Shown here piece after piece: positions 23,300 through 34,855 of a stretch of 64,000 bases of DNA; position 1 is the first letter of the stretch; every line of letters starts with the position of its first letter. Location: contig CM055269.1 in NCBI GenBank assembly GCA_029237695.1, forward strand, positions 27,252,956-27,316,955, read 5' to 3'. Source of the stretch: Conchocele bisecta. Its lineage: Eukaryota; Mollusca; Bivalvia; Lucinida; Thyasiridae. Position numbers and translations under genes: made by a program. The notes below the pieces were generated by a model, which was given only the letters and a program-made list of their open reading frames with translations, was not told where the DNA came from and did no database searches.

Positions 23300-26200
23300 C
23301 CCGACGAAGTCCGGGGGATACAATAAGCAGTATTCACGATATATTACATGTATTATGCAGCCTTGATTAGTAGGTAATCTTCCAGTTATGGACTAGATAG
23401 GGGGAGGGGTAAAATTACATAGGAAAACTATGATATCAGTCCAGGTATTTAACTGACTGTGCAATACCCACCAATCTTCCACTGTAAGAGCTTGAAACGC
23501 ATCAACTTAAAGATTGGGGCCCTCAATTTCAAATTGCAATGCATGTAAAAAATATATTGTTATGGAAATAAAATGTGTACCTAATTAAATAATTATTCCA
23601 CAAGTTTTTAACATTAAAAGTATTCGTTTTTACACAGTATAATGAGTATTAACTAATAGTTAAAAACTTACCTGTAGTGGTGATCACCAGTTTATGTGCA
23701 TGCGAAGACAGACTGACAGTGTGATTAGTTTTAATTATTAATCAAATAAAGTATGTCACTATGTGTATTAACTTAAACACGGTTGCTGTCGATATCTTAT
23801 AAAGTATAGTTATTGTACACCAGAAATTTCATGGACAAATAAATATTGACTTCTGAAAAAATAACATTTTTTTAAAAATATTTTCAGAAAACGCGGTTAA
23901 CTCCCCTGACCTCAAGATTATTTATTTCCGTCACACAAATACTACCGGTACAAAACAGTACCAATATGTGTACCCGGTAATAAAAATTAAACACTCTTTG
24001 TAAAAATTAATGACATCTCTAAATGCTGAAGAACCAAACAAATATAACCCCTACAATACATCCTGATGTGCGGGACCCATCTTTAACAATCAGGCCATAA
24101 CAACAGTATGTTGGTTCTCGGATATCACAGCGTCAGAATAATCCCTGCACGTCAAGCATTTTATCGACATGGAGAAATAAAATCGTACTGTAAATTCGCC
24201 TCATAACTAATAAGAAACTCTACCATGCACAAATATGTTAAGGCCTACAGCCTGTATAGCCCTACAGACAATAAAAACATCCATACTGTCCCCATCATAC
24301 TATATCTGTCATGATTAAACCACAGGGATGCGTAAGATCCTTTCTGCTTCCGAAGTCCCATAAACCCTTTTCATCCAATCGCTGCCACACATGCTGAATA
24401 TATTGTAGTTTTCTTTTGTTGTATATGCACTATACAAATGTCTCATGCCATGATCATATATGTAAATGTATAATTATATCTTTGTTCTGTAAAGTATTGA
24501 GAAAGAAAATATTAAATGACAAACAAATAATATGTTAAGGACCCGTGGGGCCCCTGATAACCCAATGATTCATGCATACTTGCTTCGTAAATGTGAAGGG
24601 ATATATGCATAACATACATGTGAACCCTTTCTTCTTACGATATCCCACACAGTACATGGAGTTGCCATGTCGGCCATCTTAGTGTGTACAAGCCATCGGC
24701 CAGTTTTACCTCTTACTGCGTTTGCCACCTACCACTAATACTATGACAAACACATGAATAACATTTGGGGCAACATGATGGGGATACATCAGATAACAGC
24801 GTGCTATGCCTTGTTTTCATCAAACTTACATACAAAGTCTGATATATGAAGGGTTTGTTGACCCTTTGTTAAAATGTTTGAGAATTCAGTAAAGACTGTG
24901 TAACAGTAAGAACAATACACAGTGCTGAATATATAGACCTGTATTACCATGCATACAGTATCGATTCCAATGACTTGTAAGCAGTTATCTGAGTCTATTG
25001 TTATTACTGTCTACTTGCCTGCTATGCGAGTAAATACGGCTTTACCTGTGTCAGATGTACTTCTAATAATAGACAGTGCACCAGTTTGACAGTGGATGCA
25101 TGGACAAAATGTCCATTGTATATTTTCTGAGTGATGGTAGGAAAGCTCAGATATCTAGCGTTTTGTGTAGTCTGCTAAAATAATATCTAGGACGTATTTC
25201 ACCAAATTTTATTAGATTTGCTGCCATATTATTGGCTGTACGTGTCAAACGCTCAAAGTGGTGAAACTGTCCGTAACATGTACAAACTAAAATGGAGGAG
25301 ATGGCAACTCAATGCTCTGTATAATATACTCTAAGAAGAACAGGGTTAGATTATAGTTTATATAGATATTCAGTCGCATGTATGATTATACTACATCTGA
25401 AACAAAAGGTCCTATTCTATATAGTCAGTCCTTAAATCCCATCATGTCTGGCGAAAATCTGGTGATTATAGTAACTTTATAGATCACATATGCATCTGGC
25501 AACTTGAAAACAAATGTTGGCGTGTTTCGGCTTTCATCGGTATAACTATATGTATGGGCCGCGCTCTGTGAAAACCAGCCTTAATGACAACGTCATGAAA
25601 GGCTGAAAATGATGTCGCAAAGTTACGCATAAATTTACAGACGTCACGTCGGATTTTGACACTTGGAATTGTTGCGTCATTGTAATAAGTTTTCCTAGTT
25701 ATGGCTGTACGCTTTACGGCTCACACATATGTTAATGGATATGCGTGGCAGAATTGTAGTTGTTTTCATAGTGGTTCAGGTAGTTGTCTTTTTTTTCTTC
25801 GGTTTCCTTCAAGGAAATACGTAGTAATTTTGTCGATTATTTTGTATACAAATGGGCATATTGCATTTATGATTTGTATCATACATTATATGGACGACTT
25901 GTGAAATGTCATTTGAAACTAAATAACCATACGACCGGTATTTTTAGATAACACATAACAAAATCAGTAATATGTAATCATAATGCTAATATATATTTTA
26001 AACTTTATATATGTATATAACAATTACAAACAAACGCGAGAACAATTGTAGGGTGCCATCGTGTGCTGTCGAGGTGGTTCTATAGCCTATGCTGCTTACA
26101 TTTATGATATCTACCCGTGTGCAAAGTTTCATGTTTGTTTCCAAAAGTGCATATACATGTCCTTATCCCACTGCACTATTATAGATTAGACTGAATTACG

Positions 26201-26600
26201 CATTTTGATAAGTCACGCTGACTTTCATGTAAACGTGACAAGCCTTAAGTATAAGTTAGATGATGTATTTGAGTCGAATATGGTTAGTTAACAGTGCATG
26301 GGGGAATTTAGCGGGCATGATATGACATGACAGAACTCCGCTTGCAGTTACTGCTTAACCAACCCGGCCTGCACATATGCGCAGTCTGATCAGTGTCTAC
26401 ACTATTCGGTGTTTTGATATCGAGCCATTTGGGCGCGGGCTTATACATTTTTCTGACCGCCTTCAAATTCGTATTGTGTCGTGTGTGCCGAGGCTGAACA
26501 CAGCTCAACTCGACATCGACCAGTCATTATTTTCTGATTTCGATTAAAAAAGAACAGAATACATGTATTCATATTTATTTTTAAACACGACGAAAATCAT
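23300..26600. other. No gene seen
   Basis: AT-rich unique-looking sequence with many stops in every frame. The longest ORF is 67 aa (25701-25904) and has no recognisable feature. A dispersed word TATGGGCCGCGC/ACAACGTCATGAAA near 25553-25600 links this stretch to repeats at 48458, 52330 and 52745. Confidence 0.5.
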
Positions 26601-26809
26601 AGTCATTATTGGTAGGTGGTCAACTAACCCGAATGTTTTGCATAAACAGAAAATTCGGGTTAGCGATAAACATTAAGGCGGAACAGCATCTACACTGGTC
26701 ACACATACAGACTGAATCGTATAGTAGTGGATTACTGCGATTTGCGAATGCGCAGGTTATCCTGACATGTAGAATAGGCGTTAATCTCAAGCATATATCA
26801 CACGCTAGA

Positions 26810-26990
26810 CCATGTTACCGCTCTGCTGAGATCAAAGGATTTCGCCGCATCCTTGCAATAACTTACAATATGTAGACACACTCAGGTAAATCTGATCTCA
26901 CCATGTTACCGCTCTGCTGAGATCAAAGGATTTCGCCGCATCCTTGCAATAACTTACAATATGTAGACACACTCAGGTAAATCTGCATTC
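26810..26990. repeat. Recent 92-bp tandem duplication
   Basis: A 92-bp block beginning CCATGTTACCGCTCTGCTGA at about 26810 is repeated immediately at about 26902, apparently without change over most of its length. It ends about 25 bp before the left end of element 1. Confidence 0.9.
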
Positions 26991-27016
26991 ATGTATTCAT
27001 GACTTAATTATGTGTT

Positions 27017-27210
27017 ACAGTAGTATAGAGGGAGTCAAAATGATACCGCCTACAGTGGTATAATGTCCACCCCTCTATACTACCCCCACCACCCCCGAAA
27101 ATAAATTGGTAAACGAGGAAATTGTCTCCAGACAGCAAATTTATGAATTTTTGAAGAAAATAATTTTGAAAAGAGTGAGTCGAAATGATACCGCCAACGT
27201 TTGTAACGTT
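27017..27210. repeat. Element 1 left terminal inverted repeat
   Basis: Begins ACAGTAGTATAGAGGGAGTC and matches the reverse complement of 42383-42578 with few changes, up to GAGTCGAAATGATACC. Inside it the tip is repeated in inverse (CCCTCTATACTAC near 27072), so the terminal 70 bp can fold back on itself. GAGTCAAAATGATACCGCC near 27032 recurs as GAGTCGAAATGATACCGCC near 27176, a direct repeat that could be an integrase-binding site. Confidence 0.9.
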
Positions 27211-27333
27211 ATTGAGATGTACTGTAGCTCCCACCACCAACCAAAAGGTGGTGGCGGTATTGAATGATAAAAGTGTTGTTGTAGTACTAATTATATTGGA
27301 AATTGACTTTTGAAACAACAATAACCGAAATCA

Positions 27334-27642
27334 TTAATGCAATTTCAATGCGTCCGCGCGCGATAGTTTATATTTCAACACCGTATTTTCCTCCTCCGAT
27401 ATAGCTAATTTATTTCGCAGATCAGCAACTAATTCTACCAGCTCTAATCTACCACGTTCACCTTTAGCCACCTGAGAGCGTAGTTGCTTATGTCTACAAA
27501 GAGATTGGGCACTAACGAATTTACAAGGGCATCTGGGGCATTGAAATTGCGGGGCGACACAAGGAAATTTTCTACGTCTCGATAGATGCCTTCGTAGATA
27601 GTCTTTACACGCAAAAGTCTTACAACAAGTCACACACTCCAT
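27334..27642 (-). CDS. C2H2 zinc-finger protein with C-terminal coiled coil
   Basis: An open frame of 102 aa read from the ATG at 27642; an upstream in-frame TTG at 27690 adds nothing recognisable. The first 60 residues hold two Cys-x2-Cys units (CVTCCKTF, CPRCPCKF) with downstream His residues, compatible with two C2H2-type fingers, the first perhaps imperfect. The C-terminal third (from LELVELVADL) is a leucine-heptad helix. A TATATATAAA run lies just upstream. It is the gene nearest the left end and is divergent from the neighbouring plus-strand gene. Zinc-finger proteins are common accessory genes of these elements; a role in transcription or DNA binding is inference. A relic of its C-terminal end is present in element 2. 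Confidence 0.65.
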   Translation of the reverse strand: MECVTCCKTFACKDYLRRHLSRRRKFPCVAPQFQCPRCPCKFVSAQSLCRHKQLRSQVAKGERGRLELVELVADLRNKLAISEEENTVLKYKLSRADALKLH

Positions 27643-27689
27643 TATGTATGTATTTTTATATATATGTTTATATTCAATTGGACGCGACA

Positions 27690-27756
27690 ATTTACATCAT
27701 GTTTTTTTCACGTCCAATTGAACAGATAAATTTCATAGGTTATAACAAACGAAAAT
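27690..27756. promoter_or_regulatory. Divergent promoter region shared with element 2
   Basis: TTTTTTCACGTCCAATTGAA followed by TAAATTTCATAGGTTATAA lies between the zinc-finger gene and the next gene. Nearly the same sequence occurs at 57246-57290 upstream of a different gene in element 2. CACGTCCAATTG carries a CCAAT-type word. It probably drives both flanking genes. Confidence 0.55.
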
Positions 27757-28197
27757 ATGATAACGTCAGAAACTAGAGCAGAAATGGAAAGTTTGAGAAG
27801 AGAAGCCGAATCTCTAGGGGTTACTTATAGTAAACGGTTGAGAGTTAGGGGGTTGACAAAGCTGATAAACACCACAAAGAATGAGGCGTTTATGAAGCGA
27901 TTTATACGAGCCCACAAACGAGGAGCCTTTAAAGACCTCTCACTAGCAGAGGAAGTTGGTAACAGAATTCAAAAAGAAAGTATTGCGGGGTTAAGGGCTA
28001 GTGTAATAAAACCTTCAGGCACCAATTCCAGACGCTCAGGTCACCCAATACCAAACAATTTGGAAAATAAGAAAAAATCTATCGTTCACCCGATAGTGGA
28101 AGATGGTGAAGAAATATTGGGGGCTCATGATGAAACATTGGAAAAGGTAGAAAAGGGAAGACGGGTAGTTACATTATCCTTTCGTAAAAAACATTGA
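27757..28197 (+). CDS. Small basic protein, unknown function
   Basis: Open frame of 146 aa with an ATG start directly after the shared promoter block. It is rich in Arg and Lys. Residues about 9-32 (LRREAESLGV...LTKLI) have a helix-turn-helix spacing that faintly resembles SAP or Rho_N-type nucleic-acid binding motifs; this is a weak impression. The rest is hydrophilic with no membrane segment. It lies just upstream of the polymerase on the same strand, so a replication-associated or DNA-binding role is a reasonable guess. It has no internal stop, unlike the polymerase next to it. Confidence 0.6.
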   Translation: MITSETRAEMESLRREAESLGVTYSKRLRVRGLTKLINTTKNEAFMKRFIRAHKRGAFKDLSLAEEVGNRIQKESIAGLRASVIKPSGTNSRRSGHPIPNNLENKKKSIVHPIVEDGEEILGAHDETLEKVEKGRRVVTLSFRKKH

Positions 28198-28291
28198 CAT
28201 TAACGAGTATGAACGCATGTCCGATAAACTCGCTCCGTATCTAACAATCAATTTTTAGTTGAGATATTCATTTTCTTACAAGCTAGAACAT

Positions 28292-31200
28292 ATGGAGGAA
28301 ACTAAAAATTGAAAACCTATAACTATAATATTTCACAAAAATCTCGGTGGTAGCGAACCACTATCATCAATGAAAACAGTTAAAAAATGGCTGTCAGATA
28401 AGGAGCAAACACGAATAATGTCTGATAAAATAGACAGACCAAATACAAAGTGGAAGTTTGTAAGATGAGTAGAGGTTTTTGTAAAGCTAATACAGGGCAA
28501 TAGGGGAATAGATTTGGGACTACAATCCAAAGAAGCAGCATGAGGAGAACTTCCAGAATGGTTGAGGAATAGAAAAGGTATGTATTCTTTAGACAAGTAT
28601 AATGACGACCTTTGTCTGTTCGTGTGTCTAGCTATGCATATGACAGGTAAAAGACCTGACATATGTACAGAAAAAGCGAAAGAACTTAGTAAGCAATATT
28701 TCGATAGTAATGTGGTTTCACCAATTCCTTTTTCAGATCTGAAAAAGGTTGAAGAGTTTTTTAAAATCGGTATAGAAGTATATCTACCCACCAAATGTGA
28801 CGTATGGTGGTTGAAAAAGGTACCAGCGCACTATAAGGCAATAGGTAATAAACCAATGACAATAGGACTGTTTAATAATCACGCATTTCTGATAAAAAAC
28901 CTTAAAAACCTATCTAAAATTTACGCCTGCGATAATTGCAAACAGAAATTCACGAAAGCGAGTAATATGAAGAGACACGGACCAAAATGTATGAGAGGTG
29001 AGACAAAAATAGTATGTGATGGTAATTATTTAAAGCGCCCGCGTTCGTCGTTCGACAAAGCGTTCTACCAAAAAAGTTCTAACAGTTATGGTGCAATCGA
29101 TTGGATGTACTCTGTGGAAAAGCAGGAGGGAATTCACATTCACCATAAACAGTGCGGACACGGGAGTGAAAGATGGATTTTAGGAGCTCCAGTAGATGGA
29201 TACTGTCCAGAAACCAATACCGTATATCAATATCACGGCTGTTACTGGCACGGGTGTGAGATTCATGCAAAGTATAGAAAAGAAGAACGCGCATCCACTA
29301 TGAGAAGAGATAAATTTATTAGAAGCAAATAATTCAACCTAGTAGTTATGTGGGAATGCGAATGTCAAAAAACGGGTAAAGACATAAAGATCGGTTGCGA
29401 CACTACTCTTTATCCATATCAGATAGTATATGATTTTGAGTCATATCTCCAGCCAGAATTTGAAACTCTCGGTAATAGTTTAGAGTATGAAGCTGAGCAC
29501 GTTCCGGTAAGCGTTAGTATAGGAGATAATTTCTCAGGAACAGTAACTCATATTTGTGATAAAGATCCTGCAAAACTTATAGAAACATTCGTAGAAGATT
29601 TGAAAGTCAGGGGAAAAGCTATAAGAGAAGAAGTATGGTCAAGATATAGTTATAAATACAGAATATTTACGTGAAAAACAAATCGCCCAGATCGAACAGT
29701 GGATAGAGCAAATGCCGGTTATAGGTTTTAACAGTAGTAAGTACGATATAAACTTAATAAAGAAATATCTAGTAGGCGAACTGGCATCAACAACAAAGAA
29801 AGTAATGGTCGGAAAACGGGCAAACGCAACAATATTTCTATTTACTCCAGAGTTTAGATTTCTTGAAGTAATACTTTACCTAGGACCGGGTGTAAGTTAC
29901 GATAGTTGGATAAAAGCCTACGACTGCAAAGGACAGAAATCTTTCTTTCCTTACGAGTGGTTCGATTCTCCAGACAAACTGGATTACCCAGGACTGCCTG
30001 ATATAGAGAATTGGTATTCCAAACTATCTGCGAAAATGTTACTAGACGAAACAGAATTAAGCAAATTTCGTAGAATTTTCGAAGAAGAGAATATGGAAAC
30101 CTTCAGAGATTGATTGAAATATTATAACGATTTAGATGTAGCACAGTTCCTAGAAGCGGTGGAAAAAATGTGTGCATTTTATAAACACAGAGGTGTGGAT
30201 ATTTTCAAAGATGCGGTAACACTACCTGGAGTAGCTATACAATATTTATTGAGAGGAACCATTAAAGAACAAAAATCTTCAAAGACGATTATACCGGAGG
30301 ATGCTCTATATGCACCAAAAGAAGAAACATACGAAATTATGAAAGACGCTCTAGTTGGCGGTCCATCAATGGTATTTACACGATATGCAGAAGCCGGTGT
30401 TTCAAATATTAGAGTGGGTTCCAAACCTTGCAAGGCTGTTTTGGGGTACGATGCAAACGCGTTATATTTATCTACGTTAAATAAAGATATGCCGTGTGGA
30501 AAATAAACTATACATCATATAGATAACCCACATAACCCTAAACTTATAAAAAAAGTTTAGTAAAAGGATTTTATCCGGAGACTGGTTTGTGTTTGCGGAG
30601 GTGAATATAGAAGTTCCCCACAACTGGGTGGATAAGTTTTCTGAAATGTCTCCACTTTTTATAAACAGAGAAGTTGATGTTGATGAAGTTCCCGCACACA
30701 TAATAACATTTTTGGAAGATACTGGCAGAACTAGAGGAAATGGATGAAAATTAGTGGGTTCTATGACCGCCACTAAAGTATTGCTGTACGCACCACTATT
30801 GAAATGGTATTTAAAACACGGCCTAGAAATAACTGGAGTTCATCGGGTTATAGATTATATTAGTGGAAAACCATTCGAATGGTTCGCAAAAGAAGTTACA
30901 GCCGCAAGACGAACAGGCGATGTAGTACCAAATAAGAAACCAGTAGCGGATATAATGAAATTATTATGAAACTCGTGTTGTGGAAAAATGATAGAGGCAA
31001 CAGAGAGACATTTAAATACGACATATACGCAAGACGAAACCTGTGTTGACAAAGCATTAAGATCTGCATTCTTTGACGATTTGGAAGAGATAGGGGATGC
31101 GTACGAAATATCTTCCCGAAAACCTCGGTGTGCAGTAAAAGACCATTTCATTGTGGAATAGCGGTTTATCAACTCGCTAAATTGAGAATGTTGGAATTTT

Positions 31201-31733
31201 ACTACGAATTTCTAGACAAATACGTAAAAAGAGAAGACTTTGAATTAATACAGATGGACACGGATAGTATGTATATAGGAGTTAGTGGAAAAACGATAGA
31301 GGAATTGATTAGACCTAACTTACTAGACGAGTTTGAAAAAGAAAAAAATAAATGGTTGGCTTGGAATAAGTGGAGTGAAAGAGAGCCCGGGCTTTTCAAA
31401 CTAGAATTTAGTGGAGATAGAGCGATAGCGTTATCTAGTAAGTGTTATTTTGTAGAAAAATTTAATTCTACTAATTCTAAAGAATTCATTAATAAAAGCT
31501 CTGCGAAAGGAATGTCCAAGAGAACTAACAATTTACATTGGGATAGATATACACGAGTACTAAGAGAAACTACAGAAGATGGAAAACACATTATAGATGT
31601 AGCACAAAATGGAGGATTTAAAATGAAAGACGGCGTTATGAAAACGTACTGTCAACACAAATTAGGACTCTCGGCGTACTACGATAAAAGACGTGTGTTA
31701 CCAGACGGAATACATACAGAACCACTCTACTGA
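28292..31733 (+). pseudogene. polB: Protein-primed DNA polymerase B, broken
   Basis: This would replicate the element DNA. In order: an N-terminal region, the Polinton-typical Cys/His cluster YHGCYWHGCEIH near 29235, exonuclease motif I with YDFES near 29428, exonuclease II FNSSKYD near 29724, polymerase motif A DANALYL near 30450, motif B around 30957-30985 and motif C DTDS at 31257-31268, so the full order of a family B enzyme is visible. It is disrupted by in-frame stops at 28310, 28466, 28541, 29330, 30111, 30504, 30745 and 30967, and by frame changes near 29660, 30560 and 31138. The 30967 stop falls inside motif B. Six of eight stops are TGA. The start at 28292 is the first in-frame ATG, and the reading frame resumes across the early stops. 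It ends 16 bp from the convergent integrase gene. Confidence 0.9.
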
Positions 31734-31749
31734 TTTATTAATAATCATT

Positions 31750-32780
31750 CTAAAGACTCTGACGATCCGGGGGTAGCTGGGTGCCAGAAGGCAACGCGAG
31801 AAGTTCTTCGCGAACAAACCTGCGAGACGGACCATCATCAAAATAGTAGAGCACAGCTCATCGGGTTTGGTAATAGATCGATCTAGATGATATACATCGA
31901 GAGACCACACGGGATCAGTCGCGAGGCGGCTGCCACCTTCGAGCTCTCCCGGTTGATAGAGGTACCGGACGTCAACATCCGATGGAAGCCGTTGCTCCTC
32001 TAAACCAACGGGGCGCCCGCGCGAGACGGCAGAGGGCTTGCTCGTCACCTTTTTAGACTTGATAGCATCTACAGGCTTCTTACCGATCAATCTGGTCACC
32101 TCGCCGTTCAGTGCGGAGACGACGGCGGGCAGTCTGGCCACCCACTCGGTCGATCGCGAATTTGGGTCTACAAGTTCTTTGGCGTATTGGTGGCCGAACA
32201 GTCTCTCAGACAGGGTTCGGTTGAAACGCTCCACAATCCCCTGGTCCCTGTGGATGTTGACGCGGCCGCGTCTGACAGCAACTTTGTGTTTAGCCAACAG
32301 CTGAGAAACTGCGCCCATGAACTCGCGGCCTGGATCGACCTGGAGAAGATTCGGGCATTTTAGAGGACTCCTTTTATATATTCGGGAAAGAGTCTCGGCC
32401 ACCTCCTTAGACTCTTTCGTGGTCAGTGGCTCAGCCCCCTTATAGCGACTCGCTACGTCAACGACTGTCAGTGCGTACTTGTACGTTTTGCGACCGACGC
32501 GATCGTGAGGGAGAAACAGGAGATCCGCTTGGTGAACTTGGTTCGGCACCGGCACGTCGAATTTCGGGCGTGGAATATTGTGAGGCGCGGGTAAATAGAT
32601 TTGCCAGATGGCCTGCTTCTTTAGCCATTCCTTGGTGGCGTTTTAGGAAACCTTGGTCGCCGCCGCGAGGTTCTTGATGGCCGCGAGTCCCTTCCAGTAG
32701 CCGCGGGCGCTGTAGTATGTGTTTGATAGCTTGCGAGCTAGGCGAACCGATAGTTTAGTATCAATATTGAGCGTGTTCAT
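31750..32780 (-). pseudogene. int: Retrovirus-type DDE integrase, broken
   Basis: The enzyme would insert the element DNA into the host chromosome. The core has the DDE triad in context: QADLLF, then VDPGREF, then GIVERFNRTLSERL, followed by a C-terminal basic and chromodomain-like segment with VRYLYQPGELE and DPVWSLDVY. The N-terminal part reads from ATG at 32780, with a TAA at 32643-32645 separating it from the core. Near 31850 the frame changes, so the last 30-odd residues are read in another frame and end at 31750. The gene start overlaps the end of the upstream 118-aa gene by 20 bp. Integrase plus protein-primed polymerase is the defining pair of Maverick/Polinton elements. Confidence 0.9.
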
Positions 32781-33120
32781 AGTATGCGAAATATTCTAAT
32801 TGATCGGACAATCTCCAACATGCCCTCGCCAGATCGTCCGGTAACTGCGTCGTTAATAATACATCTTTGTTGGAAGTACAATCACAATTGGAGGTTAAGT
32901 TCTGAAGGAACTCGGGAAAATCTAATTCATCCAATCCCCCAGGATTGGTGGAGGAATCTAACATCCGCTTTGCGAAAAGGGTGGCCGCTTTTCCGTCCTC
33001 GCGTCACGTCTCGAGAGAATCTCGGGCCAGACGAATCATACTCTTTGCACCAGCTATACGGTGTTTAAGGGCAGTGTAGCCTACATCTAACATAGCGTAA
33101 TAAAGTTCTTCAACTAACAT
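32761..33120 (-). pseudogene. Unknown gene of about 119 codons with one internal stop
   Basis: I do not recognise the family. Reading from ATG at 33120 gives one frame with a TGA at 33004-33006 and an end at 32761. Residues after the stop include LDELDFPEFLQNL and LPDDLARACWRLSDQ, mostly helical and acidic, with no membrane segment. The stop overlaps the integrase start by 20 bp, so the two were probably co-transcribed. The broken frame still aligns end to end, which argues that it was coding. Confidence 0.5.
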
Positions 33121-33165
33121 CGTTCTATATATATATATATATTTATAAAAAAAATAATTATAAAA

Positions 33166-33556
33166 TTAATTAATTTGAAATCTCGATTGAATATAGTAGC
33201 CGACGAGACCCACCACACCCATTCCCACGACGATGAACGCGATCTCGCGGTCTTTTTGGGCCTCTGACGGTACATAGAAATCTGAAAGTTGGGGCTCGCG
33301 ATCCAGTGGCGCGAGACTTCTCTGCGGATATGCCAGCGCGTACTCGCGGTTGGCTTCTTCAACGTTCTGGAATGTTTGCGCGGCGTGATTCTCACGGCGA
33401 AGCTCTTCGTTGACCCAGTCCAGATGGGCGGTTCGTTTTTTAGACCATGCTGCGTCTGGGCTCTTGAGTTGTTTCAGTTCCTCCCAATTCGCGATTGGTG
33501 TTGGGGACGAGTGTTTCTTCCATTAGCTGATCGAGAAGTTCGTCGCAGTTCATCAT
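33166..33556 (-). pseudogene. Small protein with C-terminal membrane segment, frameshifted
   Basis: Starts at ATG-ATG (33556), directly after an AATTTTAAGAAAATT-type leader. The first 20 codons (MMNCDELLDQLMEETL) are in one frame, and after a frame change near 33490 the rest continues to 33166. The second part is helical and charged (KKRTAHLDWVNEEL) and ends in a membrane helix (IAFIVVGMGVVGLVGYY). An in-frame hydrophobic stretch runs upstream to 33694 and could be an alternative N-terminus. Small tail-anchored proteins near the ATPase fit a membrane or virion role, but the family is unknown to me. Confidence 0.5.
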
Positions 33557-33689
33557 TGCTAATTTTCTTAAAATTAATTTTACTATTCTGACAAGTCTCA
33601 TAAGTCTAACATATTGCCAAGCGCACCACCCGATACTTATGATCACCGTTATGCTCGCAACAAAGCTCGCAGCGGAGCAACAAATTGTT

Positions 33690-34185
33690 AACATTGTTAA
33701 CCATTGTTCAGCATTTGTTCAGCATTTTGTTAAGCATTGTTCAGCAATTGCTTACTCCCCCCTTTGCTAATTAATTTTATAATTAATTGTTAAGCATTGT
33801 TCAGCATTTTGTTAATCATTGTTCAGCAATTGCTTTGTAATTTTGTAAAATAATTTTGTGCTTACTCCCCCCTTTGTAATTTTGTAAAATAAATTTGAGC
33901 TTACTCCCCCCTTTGTAAAAAATTGTTAAACATTGTTCAACATTTGCTAATTAATTTTATAATTAATTGTTAAGCATTGTTCAGCATTTTGTTAAGCATT
34001 GTTAAGTATTGTTCAGCAATTGCTTTGTAATTTTGTGCTTACTCCCCCCTTTGTAAAGTAAATTTGTGCTTACTCCCCCCTTTATATTTTAAAAATATAA
34101 ATTTGTGCTTACTCCCCCCTTTGTAAAATATTTTTAAACATTGCTCAGCATTTGCTAATTAATTTTATAATTTTCTTAAAATTAT
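33690..34185. repeat. AT-rich intergenic array of TGTTAAGCATTGTTCAGCA and CTTACTCCCCCCTTTG
   Basis: About 500 bp without a gene inside element 1. GCTTACTCCCCCCTTTGTAA-type units occur six times (near 33751, 33861, 33899, 34037, 34065 and 34107), interleaved with about ten copies of TTAAGCATTGTTCAGCATTT and several TAATTAATTTTATAATTAAT words. It sits between the ATPase and the small membrane-protein gene. It could be an origin-like, packaging or boundary array, or simple slippage. Confidence 0.85.
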
Positions 34186-34189
34186 TTAA

Positions 34190-34809
34190 TTAATTTATAA
34201 CTTTATAAGCATTTGGTTGATCGGTCTTTAGCAGAAGCTTGGCGTGCTTAGTTTTTGAAATTATCTGTCGAACCTCAAGGCGCTCCTCGCGCGTTGGGAT
34301 AACGTCGTTCTCTCGAAGACAGTCATCGAATGAGTCTCGGTCCTTGCAGTGAAAGTGGGCGACCCATTTCGTTTGCTCTCGCAGATCCTTGAGGACGGCG
34401 TTGTACTTTTGAGTAGAGATCCATACACTTTGCCCCGCATGGCGGCCAGAAGATGCGCGAGCTCAGAGAGCATCTCCTTCTTTTTGGTCATCGCCGCCTT
34501 GGCCGAGCAATCGTCAATCACGTATAGGGTGGGCTCACCCTGGAATCTTTGGTATAAACCACGCAACCAATCGTGAAGCCTATCACCGGGGTCAATAACG
34601 TATACCTCAGGGTCGGTCCATATCCACGTGCGCCGCTGATAAGTATCGTTGTGTCGCACAGTGGGACACAGGATCACAATGTGACGAAAGGCATGGCGGT
34701 AGGACCCCTCGAGCAAGTCGAGGATGAAAACCGTTTTTCCACATCCTGTCTGCCCACATATTATGGCATAGTGGGCATCTCCAATCGTGAATTGGCATTG
34801 ATTGCTCAT
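34190..34809 (-). pseudogene. Packaging ATPase (A32/FtsK-HerA type), frameshifted
   Basis: This ATPase would pump DNA into the capsid. Walker A GQTGCGKT lies about 20 residues from the start and Walker B LYVIDD near residue 96, both in the N-terminal 180 codons. A frame change near 34440 shifts the reading so that the C-terminal part, including the sensor-like segment with the NAVLKDLRE words, is in another frame and ends at 34190. The total of about 205 codons is normal for Polinton ATPases. ATG at 34809 follows an AATTTTAAGAAA leader. It is upstream of the repeat array and downstream of the capsid gene on the same strand. Confidence 0.85.
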
Positions 34810-34855
34810 TTTCTTAAAATTAATTCATAAATCATTAGATGATTTTTTTATTAAA

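Noticed and set aside
28292..31733. TGA read as Trp in the polymerase
   Set aside because: One TGA lies in motif B where Trp is not expected, and three frame changes plus two TAA show ordinary decay.
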